7,617 bases of DNA, from contig CALMVH010000351.1 in assembly GCA_937873165.1 (NCBI GenBank), positions 11,392 through 19,008 of the forward strand, given 5' to 3'. The DNA comes from an uncultured Rhodospirillales bacterium. GTDB taxonomy: Bacteria; Pseudomonadota; Alphaproteobacteria; CALMVH01. Of the stretch, positions 1-6,397 are shown piece after piece; the stretch's first letter is position 1, and every line of letters starts with the position of its first letter. The notes under the pieces were generated by a model. It was given only the letters and a program-made list of their open reading frames with translations, had not been told where the DNA came from and did not search any database. The position numbers and the translations under genes are program-made.

Positions 1-410
1 GGCCGGTCGGGATAGAAGGTGATGGGGCGGAAGCCTTCCGCCTCGCATTGATTACAAAAAGTGCCGTTCGATACGTATAGTCCCTCGAAATCGGTATTCC
101 GGTTGGGCGCTATGCGCGTCACAATCTCGACCGTGGCGTGGTCTCCCACGTCCCCCAGCGTGAGTTTTCCCTTTTCGCGGCTGTACTCGTGCGTTTCCAG
201 CAGCCGGTTGCCGATGGCGACCGACACCAGCTCGACGTCCGGACCGCCGTCCAGCACCAGGGGCCTTGGGGCAAGGGCGACCGGATTGCGTGCGAACTGG
301 CTGCGCGTGGTAACAAGGGTAGCCGACTCGTCCAGCGCGATCGTCATCTCGACCTCGCCGACCAGGTAATCGGGAGCGCGGTAATCCTTGCGGTGAGTAG
401 GCTGGTTCAT
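1..410 (-). CDS. pepN: Aminopeptidase N (M1 family), N-terminal part, cut by window edge
   Basis: This is the first 136 codons of a cytoplasmic zinc metallo-aminopeptidase, which removes N-terminal residues from peptides in the last stage of protein turnover. The visible part is the beta-rich N-terminal domain. It shows the family pattern LDGGPDVELVSVAIG near residues 53-67, then IAPNRNT and FEGLYVSNGTFCNQCEAEGF near residues 100-127, followed by RPITFYPDRP. The QCEAEGFR block is a hallmark of the bacterial PepN branch of M1 and contributes to binding the substrate N-terminus. The zinc-binding HExxH...E and GAMEN motifs would lie beyond the window. The ATG at 408-410 overlaps the thioesterase stop in an ATGA junction, and no strong Shine-Dalgarno is seen, which suggests translation is coupled to the upstream gene. 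Identification rests on recognised motifs. Truncation is only the window edge; no frameshift is visible. Confidence 0.92.
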   Translation of the reverse strand, partial: MNQPTHRKDYRAPDYLVGEVEMTIALDESATLVTTRSQFARNPVALAPRPLVLDGGPDVELVSVAIGNRLLETHEYSREKGKLTLGDVGDHATVEIVTRIAPNRNTDFEGLYVSNGTFCNQCEAEGFRPITFYPDR

Positions 411-850
411 GAGGGATCTTCGACAGGGGTGAGATAGGCGCCAAATACGCCGCGTTCGGTATCGGTCAAGGCCGCCGGCTGGCGGGTTTCGCCGTCGAGG
501 CGCACCAGCACGGCGCGGCATGTCGCATGGCAGCGAGCTTCGGTGAACAGGCCCAGGCCATAGGTCATCGAGGTGTTGCCCAGCTTCAGCAGGGTCAGGC
601 CGACCTGCAGGGTGGCGGGATAGCGCAGCTCGGCGCGGAAATCGATCTCGACGCGCACGACTACCAGCGCCGGATCGACCGGGCCCCGCACGAAGCCCAG
701 ATGGTTCAGGAAGGCAACGCGGGCGCTTTCGAAGTAAACGCCGAACACGTTGTTATTCACATGCCCCAGCGCATCCAGGTCATTGAACCGCACCCGCTCC
801 TCCGCCCAGAACCGGAAGATTGAGCGATTGCTGAGGTCGATGCCTGTCAC
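407..850 (-). CDS. Acyl-CoA thioesterase, 4HBT/hotdog fold
   Basis: This 147-residue protein has the usual length of a single hotdog-domain thioesterase of the 4-hydroxybenzoyl-CoA thioesterase/YbgC/FadM type, a cytoplasmic enzyme hydrolysing acyl-CoA thioesters. The diagnostic segment is RFNDLDALGHVNNNVFGVYF at residues 21-40. Asp26 is at the position of the family's catalytic acid and the HVNN turn starts the central helix. The later VVVRVEIDFRAELRYPATLQV (from residue 63) is the typical paired beta-strand region. The start chosen is GTG at 848-850: it has a GGAGGA Shine-Dalgarno about six bases upstream and overlaps the RNA ligase stop in a GTGA junction. An upstream ATG would give a 266-residue version, but that extension lies in the wrong frame over the RNA ligase gene and has no domain character. 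The stop overlaps the pepN start. The natural substrate cannot be told from sequence. Confidence 0.88.
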   Translation of the reverse strand: MTGIDLSNRSIFRFWAEERVRFNDLDALGHVNNNVFGVYFESARVAFLNHLGFVRGPVDPALVVVRVEIDFRAELRYPATLQVGLTLLKLGNTSMTYGLGLFTEARCHATCRAVLVRLDGETRQPAALTDTERGVFGAYLTPVEDPS

Positions 851-1977
851 GACGCTTCCTCCATGACGCGGAAGATGGCGTAGGACGGCGTGTAGCCCGG
901 CAGCACATTGCCGGTAGGCCTGATGTCGCGCAGCAGCGCCTGCCGCATTTTTGCGTTCAGGATGCCTCCGGCTTTTCGCCACGGAAAGACGTAGGGCTGG
1001 ACATCGTCCGGCAGATCGGACCGGGACAAGCCCAGTTCCTTGTCCGACAGATGCGCGACGCTGGCCGCCGCAGCGGCGATCCGGTCGGTCATGCGGGTCA
1101 GCGCCTCTGCCAGCAGCCGCGTGATGTCGTCGAAATCCTGCCAGAACTCCTCCGGCAGGTCGCGGCGGATCGCTTCCATGTCGTCGCCCGCTACGATGGC
1201 CTCCCACATGGCAAGCGGTGTGCAGCGCGTGATCAGCGCGTGGATGCGGCGGTATTCCTCGCCCTTCAGCTTCAGCCGCAATCCGTCGGCGAAGCGTACG
1301 ACGTAGCCTTCGCTTGTCGCGGGCAGGGCCTTCGCATGCGACAGAAGATCGCCAACTGACTTAAACGCGTAACGCTCCGCCGCGCGCCAGCGAAGCCGGG
1401 ACGCGGTTGCCCTGACCTCGTCGAACGAGACCTCGCCCCCCTGCGGGTCGTAGGCGGCGAGCAGCACGAGCGCGGCGTCGGCGTAGCGGATCACGATCCG
1501 GTTTTCGGGATAGACGGCCTCGGCAAGGTAAGTCGTGCCGGGCACGAGGCTTGTCAGGTCCTGTTGTTTCAAGCGTTCCTGTGCCCACTGGGCCTGATCG
1601 CTGTCGAAGGCACCTTTGGTCGCCGTTCGCCAGCCACCATCATGGTGGAAAATGATGATCAGGCTGCCGTCCAGCTTTTCAAATATCTCAAAAGGCCCAT
1701 CGGGGAAGGCAATGCCGCGCTCCCCGACGTTGAAAAACTTCGGGAAAGGGGTCGCGACAACAACCTGGCGCACCGTGTCCAGGATCAGCCCGCGTGCCAG
1801 GAGCGTGAACTCGTCCCACGCAGTCTCGTAGACGCAGCGCGAGGAATAACAGTAAAGGACAAGCCCATCATTGCCGGGTCGCCGGTAAGCCAATCCGGCG
1901 GCGGCAGCGCGGTCAAGTCCGGCTTCCAGTTCGCCGTACGGCATGCACCGGGCAGGATGCAGCAATCCCGCCGTCAT
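847..1977 (-). CDS. T4 Rnl1-like ATP-dependent RNA ligase
   Basis: This 376-residue protein carries the ordered motifs of the covalent nucleotidyltransferase RNA ligases and most resembles phage T4 RNA ligase 1 in layout and length (T4 Rnl1 is 374 residues). Visible are RGLILDT at 62-68; PKFFNVGE at 79-86, matching the KFFN block of Rnl1; motif I EKLDGSL at 100-106, with Lys101 the expected AMP acceptor; ATKGAF at 119-124; YLAEAVYPENRIVIRY at 150-165 with Glu153 (motif III region); motif IV EGYVV at 223-227; and motif V LKLKGEEY at 235-242 with Lys236 and Lys238. Residues 245-376 form a mostly helical C-terminal region, where T4 Rnl1 has its tRNA-specific domain; similarity there is not obvious. 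Such enzymes join 5'-phosphate and 3'-OH RNA ends via enzyme-AMP and AppRNA intermediates. The ATG overlaps the permease stop (ATGA) with GGAG about ten bases upstream. No kinase/phosphatase repair partner is adjacent. RNA-ligase assignment is strong; the substrate is unknown. Confidence 0.9.
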   Translation of the reverse strand: MTAGLLHPARCMPYGELEAGLDRAAAAGLAYRRPGNDGLVLYCYSSRCVYETAWDEFTLLARGLILDTVRQVVVATPFPKFFNVGERGIAFPDGPFEIFEKLDGSLIIIFHHDGGWRTATKGAFDSDQAQWAQERLKQQDLTSLVPGTTYLAEAVYPENRIVIRYADAALVLLAAYDPQGGEVSFDEVRATASRLRWRAAERYAFKSVGDLLSHAKALPATSEGYVVRFADGLRLKLKGEEYRRIHALITRCTPLAMWEAIVAGDDMEAIRRDLPEEFWQDFDDITRLLAEALTRMTDRIAAAAASVAHLSDKELGLSRSDLPDDVQPYVFPWRKAGGILNAKMRQALLRDIRPTGNVLPGYTPSYAIFRVMEEAS

Positions 1978-3278
1978 GTCGTAGCGGCTCCAATGTCAAG
2001 CCGCGCCGCCCGCGCCAGCTTGCGGAAGGTGCCGAAGAACAGCACGAGCGCGAGGGCGGCTTCCCCCCAGGCGAAGGCCAGAGAGAGAGAGCCGTCCTCT
2101 GTCGGACGGAACGCGGCAGCCCACACATGGCCGCGCGTAGACCAAGGACCGGCTATGGAGACAGCCAGCAGGTAGAAGATCATGATGGACCCGCGTCCGT
2201 GATTGCGCAGCCTGAAGCCAGTTACAACAATCACGTCGCGCGTGACGAAGCCAAGCGTCGCCCATGCGTACAGCGCGTCGGCATGCGTGTTCACCATCGT
2301 GTAGATCACGGCCGCGACGCACAGGGCGTACCCTGCCATCCATGGCAGGACGTCGCGCCAGGCCTGCTTCAGATCGACACGTGAAAGGCGGCTGCACAGG
2401 CGCGTCAGCCGTTCGTACGTGCCGGGATTGCCGAGCAATGCGACATAGGTACCCCCGACTGCGACATACAGCAGCTTGCGGGATTCCGTGGGGTCGGGCG
2501 GAAGCGACAATCCGGCGAACGCCGCCGCAAATCGAGGTGCGAACCCGTAGGCGAATGCTGCAACAGCAATCGTAAAGACGATCCAGCCGAACGGGCCGTC
2601 GCGCAAACCCATGTCGCGCCGTACCAGGCGGATGCCGCCAACGAGGAACCACGCAACCACGACGCCGGACAGGGCGTTTACGAAGTCGCGGGTCTGGTAC
2701 AGGTGGCCGTACCAAGTCAGGTCGGGCCCGGCGACGGTGAGCAGGCTGGGCAGGTTGCGCAGGCCGAATCCCGCGACAAGTCCCACCAACTGCCCGATCA
2801 GGTTCTGCACCCGGCGCGAGGTGTTGCCGCCGCGCAGCGCCAGGGCCGCGAAGAACGCCGCCGATTGAGCTACAAGTCCCGCAAGGCAAAGGCCGCCACT
2901 CTGCGGCAGGGAACCATGGTCGAAGTAGTAGGCGATGCCGGTCGCATTAGCTGCGCCGTACCACGAATAGATCGTGCCGCCCGCGAACTTGCCCAGCACC
3001 AGCCCGGTTGCGCTTTGCGCCGACAGGCGATGCACATCCCAGGTGCGATTGGCGACTTCCTCCGTCACGCTGTCGGACGCCATCCGGCTGCCCCACAGAA
3101 CCGTGAGCAGCAGAACAACAACGCCCATGGCCCCCGGCACGATCTCCGCACCCGAAAACCGGATGGTGATGGCGGCGATTAACCCGACCGCGACCGGCAT
3201 GAACACCAGCCGGCCGACGGTCATCTCTTCCCAAATGTTTTTCTGGAACTCGGCATTCAATCTCAGGATGCCGTTCAT
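1974..3278 (-). CDS. ABC-2-like transporter permease, multi-pass membrane protein
   Basis: This 434-residue protein is strongly hydrophobic, with roughly 10-12 candidate membrane segments: about 23-38, 47-63, 127-148, 158-180, 201-217, 230-258, 268-284, 311-328, 336-354, 365-380 and 398-416, plus a weaker one near 100-118. It lies directly downstream of, and overlaps by four bases, an ABC ATPase gene, so it is almost certainly the transporter's membrane subunit. The segment from residue 73 to about 108 (EEVANRTWDVHRLSAQ, then GKFAGG and YSWYG) resembles the cytoplasmic coupling region seen after the second helix in ABC-2-type permeases: acidic residues, TWD, RLSA, then a GK-x-GG-rich helix. 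The length is well above the usual six-helix ABC-2 subunit, so one chain may contain two half-permeases. The ATG at 3276-3278 has GGAG eight bases upstream. The transported substrate is not evident. Confidence 0.82.
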   Translation of the reverse strand: MNGILRLNAEFQKNIWEEMTVGRLVFMPVAVGLIAAITIRFSGAEIVPGAMGVVVLLLTVLWGSRMASDSVTEEVANRTWDVHRLSAQSATGLVLGKFAGGTIYSWYGAANATGIAYYFDHGSLPQSGGLCLAGLVAQSAAFFAALALRGGNTSRRVQNLIGQLVGLVAGFGLRNLPSLLTVAGPDLTWYGHLYQTRDFVNALSGVVVAWFLVGGIRLVRRDMGLRDGPFGWIVFTIAVAAFAYGFAPRFAAAFAGLSLPPDPTESRKLLYVAVGGTYVALLGNPGTYERLTRLCSRLSRVDLKQAWRDVLPWMAGYALCVAAVIYTMVNTHADALYAWATLGFVTRDVIVVTGFRLRNHGRGSIMIFYLLAVSIAGPWSTRGHVWAAAFRPTEDGSLSLAFAWGEAALALVLFFGTFRKLARAARLDIGAATT

Positions 3279-4198
3279 GGTGTTTGCTCCGCGAAGTAAA
3301 GCTGTTCCAGATTTTGCGCGGCAGGCGTGAAGGACGTGACTTCCAGCCCATGCTCGATCAGGCGGCGCAGCAGGTCGCGCTGGCCGGGTTCGCTGCCGGT
3401 GAAGTCGAAGGTCAGGGTGGCTCCCGATGCCTGCACCGACGACACGCCCGGCTGTCCGCCGAGGAAATCGCGTGCGGCTGGATTTCCTGCCAGCAGAGAC
3501 ATCGCGAAGCTGCGGCCGGAAGCCCGCGACGCGCCTATTTCGGTCAAGGGCCGCAGCCGTCCCTCGCGCATGGCCAGCATGTGGGTGGAGTAATCCTCCA
3601 GCTCGGTCAGGATATGGCTGGATACGACCAGGGTCGTGCCGCCTTTTTGCAGCCCCAGGATCAGGTGCGACAGTTCGCGCCGCGCTTCGGGATCGAGGCC
3701 GGAAGCCGGTTCGTCGAGGATCAGAAGCTTCGGCTTGTGCACGATTGTCCGAGCGATCGCCAGCCGCTGGCGCTGGCCGCGCGACAGTTCGGTGGCAAGC
3801 CGCCCTTGCAGGGCCGCCAGGCCCACGGCGCGGATCGCCTCGTCGGCGGCTTCGTTCACCCGCGCGGCTTGTATGGCCATGATGCTGGCCGCATGCCGCA
3901 CATTTTGCACCACCGTCAGCCCGTCGTAGACGCCGAAGAAATCCTGGAGGAAGCCAAGCTGGAGGTGTGCCTTGCGCGGGTGCTCCAGCACGTCGATGCC
4001 CGCGATGCGTACGCTGCCCGACAGGGGCTCTTCCAGCCCGGCCATGCAGCGCAGCAACGTCGTCTTGCCTGCGCCGTTTGGCCCAACCAGAGCGGTCACG
4101 CTGCCCTCGGGCACGTCGAAGCTCGCGCCGTGGACGGCGCGCCGCCCCTGGTAGTCGTACACCAGTCCGCGTACCTCGATCAAAGCCCTGACGGTCAT
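3275..4198 (-). CDS. ABC transporter ATP-binding protein
   Basis: This 307-residue protein is a complete ABC ATPase that would energise the permease encoded next to it. Visible motifs are Walker A GPNGAGKTT at 39-47, Q-loop Gln85 in GFLQDFFGVYDGLTV, signature LSRGQRQR at 138-145, Walker B LLILDEP at 158-164 with catalytic Glu163, D-loop SGLD at 166-169, and H-loop His195 in VSSH. The order and the GVYDGLTVVQNV segment are those of the ABC-2 exporter class (drug, lipid, polysaccharide or Cu/NosF-like subunits). Residues from about 215 form a C-terminal extension with a beta-rich accessory domain, common in this class. The signature has Arg in place of the second residue of classical LSGGQ, a tolerated variant. 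ATG at 4196-4198 is preceded by AGGA at short spacing. It is the first gene of the coupled five-gene group, with a possible promoter just upstream. Confidence 0.93.
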   Translation of the reverse strand: MTVRALIEVRGLVYDYQGRRAVHGASFDVPEGSVTALVGPNGAGKTTLLRCMAGLEEPLSGSVRIAGIDVLEHPRKAHLQLGFLQDFFGVYDGLTVVQNVRHAASIMAIQAARVNEAADEAIRAVGLAALQGRLATELSRGQRQRLAIARTIVHKPKLLILDEPASGLDPEARRELSHLILGLQKGGTTLVVSSHILTELEDYSTHMLAMREGRLRPLTEIGASRASGRSFAMSLLAGNPAARDFLGGQPGVSSVQASGATLTFDFTGSEPGQRDLLRRLIEHGLEVTSFTPAAQNLEQLYFAEQTP

Positions 4199-4231
4199 GG
4201 AGTCCTGTTCGCGAGTCTTTACAATCGTTGC

Positions 4232-4260
4232 AGGATATCCCGCCGCCGGGCTCGCGGCAA
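4232..4260 (-). promoter_or_regulatory. Possible sigma-70-type promoter for the ABC/RNA ligase operon
   Basis: Read on the minus strand, TTGCCG (4255-4260) and TATCCT (4232-4237) are separated by exactly 17 bases; each box matches four of six consensus positions. It lies 33 bases or more before the ABC ATPase start, in the only sizeable gap before the coupled gene group. A GC-rich genome gives such matches by chance fairly often, and alphaproteobacterial promoters are loosely conserved, so this is tentative. Confidence 0.33.
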
Positions 4261-4278
4261 CTCGGTTGGCGAGGCCGC
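4254..4278 (-). terminator. Interrupted hairpin after the LprI-SPRY gene, possible weak terminator
   Basis: Just beyond the stop of the secreted-protein gene, GCGGC-CTCG (minus strand) can pair with CGAG-TT-GCCGC around a five-base loop, giving nine base pairs with a two-base bulge. There is no T-run after it on the minus strand; instead four A residues precede it, so on the plus strand it would be followed by TTTT. It could act as a weak or factor-assisted terminator separating the secreted-protein gene from the ABC operon. It overlaps the candidate -35 box. Confidence 0.25.
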
Positions 4279-4280
4279 TT

Positions 4281-5117
4281 TTAGGGGCCGAACGCCTTGT
4301 AGCCGGCCGGCACCGCGTAGGTAAAGGCGTGGTCTCCGAAATCGGGCTTGACCGTTCCGGCCTTCAGCAGGTCGGCCATATCGCTCGACGAACTGACATA
4401 AGCCCTGTAGTCCAGGTTCGGCTTCAGCGGCTGGCCGCCGGACGAGCCCGGCTGCTCGTCGAAGGCCCCATTGGTCGACATGTATACACGCTCTTTGTCG
4501 AGGTCGACGGCGATCCCGACAACGGTTGCCGACTCGCCCTTCTGGTTCTTGCGGATGTAGTCGGGGAAAGCCATGCCGCCGCCATCCGCCGGGTTAACGC
4601 CAATAGCGAACTCCATTTCGTGCTGCGCGGCGATTGCGCCGGTCTGCAGCGTCACTTCAAAGTACCACTTGCCGGTCTTGTGCGCCGCGTGGCTGTTCAG
4701 CTCGTACACCGCGTCGCCCGAACTCTGGGCTTCCTCCACCGTGCCCGCCGCTAGGGACGCCGCCAAGATTTCCTCGCGCTGGCGGGTGTAGCGCACCACG
4801 CACACGGTTTTCGCCGGATCCTTCAGGATAGCAGCCAGCCACTTCGTGCGATCGGCTTCCTTGTCGTCGATCCGGCACACCTGGGCGCGTTCCTTGAGCC
4901 ACGCGCGCTGTTCGTCGCGCAGTTTGGTCTTCCCGGCGTCGTCCAGCTTCGCGCGCAAGGCCTGGTAGGTTTGATTGATCTTCTGATCACTGTCCGTCAG
5001 GCTTTCCCCCAGGCAGCGGATCGACTCCGCCTGGTTTGCGGGGTTCTGGCAATCGGCATGCGCCAGGACAGGGAAACTCGCGATCGCGAGCAAGGCCAGG
5101 GGAACAGTGAACCGCAT
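4281..5117 (-). CDS. Secreted LprI/DUF1311-like domain fused to a SPRY-like domain
   Basis: This 278-residue protein starts with a Sec signal peptide (MRFTVPLALLAIASFPVLAHA, cleavage likely after Ala21), so it should be exported to the periplasm or beyond. Residues 22-118 look like the LprI/DUF1311 domain: four cysteines (23, 35, 81, 106) suited to two disulfides, SLTDSDQKINQTYQALRAKL, and the hallmark DEQRAWLKERAQVC. In LprI of Mycobacterium tuberculosis this domain inhibits lysozyme; most relatives are uncharacterised. Residues about 130-278 have SPRY/B30.2-like character: GKWYFEVTL at 148-156, then AIGV, then VVGIAVDLDKERVYMSTNGAF, which matches the family's two central strands and NG turn. 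SPRY domains usually bind protein partners. ATG at 5115-5117 has AGGAG six bases upstream. It sits 57 bases after proB, same strand, possibly co-transcribed. The first domain is fairly sure; the SPRY call is from pattern only. Confidence 0.8.
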   Translation of the reverse strand: MRFTVPLALLAIASFPVLAHADCQNPANQAESIRCLGESLTDSDQKINQTYQALRAKLDDAGKTKLRDEQRAWLKERAQVCRIDDKEADRTKWLAAILKDPAKTVCVVRYTRQREEILAASLAAGTVEEAQSSGDAVYELNSHAAHKTGKWYFEVTLQTGAIAAQHEMEFAIGVNPADGGGMAFPDYIRKNQKGESATVVGIAVDLDKERVYMSTNGAFDEQPGSSGGQPLKPNLDYRAYVSSSSDMADLLKAGTVKPDFGDHAFTYAVPAGYKAFGP

Positions 5118-5174
5118 GTGAAACTCCTATGGATCGCGGTTTCGGTACAACCGGGCTGGATGCAATGCAATCGA

Positions 5175-6284
5175 TTAATGGAGTACCAGATCGTCCCGGT
5201 GGACCAGTTCGTCGCGCCCGCGGTAGCCCAGCAGGGTCTCGATGTCGCGGCTGTTGCGGCCGGCTATCTGCTTGGCATCCCCGGAGGAGTATGCGGCAAG
5301 GCCGTGTCCAACAACCCGGCCTTCAGCCGTAATCGTAACGGCGTCGCCGCGGTCGAACGCGCCTTCGACAGCTGTTACCCCGGCGGGCAGCAGGCTTCCG
5401 CCCGCCTGCAGCGCCCGCGCGGCGCCCGGATCGATGGTGATGGTGCCGGCAGGCTTCAGGTGGCTGGAGATCCAGCGCTTGCGGGCGGTGCGTGGCTCGC
5501 CCGAGGCCTTGAACCAAGTGCAAGGCGTCGCCGGATCGTCCAGCCGTGCCAGCGGGTGCAGGGGCTGGCCGAGCGATATCGCCATGCGGCACCCGGCGCT
5601 GGTTGCAATGCGCGCGGCTTGCAGCTTGGTAACCATGCCGCCGCTGGAATATCCCGGCAGCGCCGCGCCCGCCATGGCTTCAATTGCGGGCGTGATCTCC
5701 GGCACGTGCCGCACCAGTGTGGCGCTCCGGTCGAGACGCGGATTGGCGGTGTACAGCCCGTCAATGTCGGACAATAGCAGAAGCGTATCCGCCCCGATCA
5801 TCTGCGCCACGCGCGCGGCCAGTCGGTCGTTGTCGGCGAAGCGGATTTCCGAGGTGGCGACCGTGTCGTTTTCGTTGATGATCGGCCCCGCGCCGAGTTC
5901 CAGCAACTGCCGGATGGTCGCGCGCGCGTTCAGGTGGCGGCGGCGTTCCTCCGTATCGCCCGGCGTCAGCAGGATCTGCGCGACGGTGATGCCGTGCCGT
6001 GCCAAAGCCTCCTGATAGGCATGCGCCAGCCGGATCTGCCCCGTTGCCGCGGCGGCCTGCTTTTCCTCAAGCTTCAGGCGCGGACCGGTCAATCCCAGAT
6101 GCCGCCGCCCGGTCGCAACCGCGCCGGAGGACACGAGCACCATCTGCTGGTCACGCGCGCGGCACGCCGCCACATCATCGGCCAGAGCATCGAGCCATTC
6201 ACGCCTGATCGCACCGGTTGCTTCGTCCACCAGCAAGGACGAGCCGATCTTGACGACCAGGATACGGGCTGAGGCGAGGATCAT
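5175..6284 (-). CDS. proB: Glutamate 5-kinase
   Basis: This 369-residue cytoplasmic enzyme phosphorylates L-glutamate with ATP to gamma-glutamyl phosphate, the first and usually proline-inhibited step of proline synthesis. It has both expected domains. The amino-acid-kinase domain (about 1-260) shows VVKIGSSLL at 10-18 with Lys12, VLVSSGAVATGR at 49-60, INENDTV at 136-142, FADNDRLAARVA at 149-160, LLLLSDIDGLYTANP at 168-182 and GGMVTKLQAA at 215-224 with Lys220. The C-terminal PUA domain (about 278-360) contains GTITIDPGAARAL and the closing GYRGRDELVHRDDLVL. Length matches the usual two-domain form of about 367 residues. ATG at 6282-6284 follows an in-frame stop closely and has no strong Shine-Dalgarno. 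It lies downstream of obgE, a common pairing, with a palindromic repeat between. The next enzyme, proA, is not in the window. No key residue is missing. Confidence 0.97.
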   Translation of the reverse strand: MILASARILVVKIGSSLLVDEATGAIRREWLDALADDVAACRARDQQMVLVSSGAVATGRRHLGLTGPRLKLEEKQAAAATGQIRLAHAYQEALARHGITVAQILLTPGDTEERRRHLNARATIRQLLELGAGPIINENDTVATSEIRFADNDRLAARVAQMIGADTLLLLSDIDGLYTANPRLDRSATLVRHVPEITPAIEAMAGAALPGYSSGGMVTKLQAARIATSAGCRMAISLGQPLHPLARLDDPATPCTWFKASGEPRTARKRWISSHLKPAGTITIDPGAARALQAGGSLLPAGVTAVEGAFDRGDAVTITAEGRVVGHGLAAYSSGDAKQIAGRNSRDIETLLGYRGRDELVHRDDLVLH

Positions 6285-6291
6285 CTTACAC

Positions 6292-6382
6292 CGTCAATCC
6301 CGCGAAGGCGGGAATCCAGGTCGTTTTTGTCGGGATTGCTCCGGCCATCAAATCCTGGACTCCCGCCTTCGCGGGAGTGACG
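6292..6382. repeat. Palindromic intergenic repeat with 29-bp inverted arms between obgE and proB
   Basis: The arms at 6292-6320 and 6354-6382 are reverse complements at 27 of 29 positions, separated by a 33-base centre. Each arm also contains its own small hairpin (TCCCGC-GAAG-GCGGGA), so transcripts could fold either as two small hairpins or as one long stem. The arm sequence (beginning CGTCA, containing CCCGCGAAGGCGGG, ending TCCAGG) is of a type widely dispersed between genes in many alphaproteobacteria; this is from general knowledge, not a search. It fills nearly all of the 113-base obgE-proB gap and ends eight bases from the proB start codon. It may be a REP/BIME- or MITE-like element that also reduces read-through or stabilises obgE mRNA. 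Confidence 0.88.
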
Positions 6383-6397
6383 ATTTCAGGGTATGCG

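Noticed and set aside
851..1207. Upstream extension that would make the thioesterase 266 residues long
   Set aside because: The added residues are an out-of-frame reading of the RNA ligase gene, rich in Arg/Gly/Pro/His. The GTG at 850 has a good ribosome binding site and the 147-residue product matches the family.
1996..2889. 297-codon minus-strand frame inside the permease gene
   Set aside because: It is Arg/Pro-rich in composition and overlaps a hydrophobic membrane protein that has a proper start, ribosome binding site and coupled neighbours.
3284..4324. Long plus-strand open frame (346 codons) opposite the ABC ATPase
   Set aside because: It is antisense to a gene with complete ABC motifs, crosses the intergenic gap into the next gene, and its translation has no recognisable domain. 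High GC commonly leaves such antisense frames open.
5118..5174. Promoter in the gap between proB and the secreted-protein gene
   Set aside because: TTGCAT occurs but no acceptable -10 box lies at the right distance; only the AGGAG ribosome binding site is convincing.
5242..6015. 257-codon plus-strand frame opposite proB
   Set aside because: proB is complete with all kinase and PUA motifs on the other strand, and the antisense translation shows no domain.
6292..6382. Possible CRISPR array
   Set aside because: There are only two copies, in inverted rather than direct orientation, with one short centre. This is a palindromic intergenic element.
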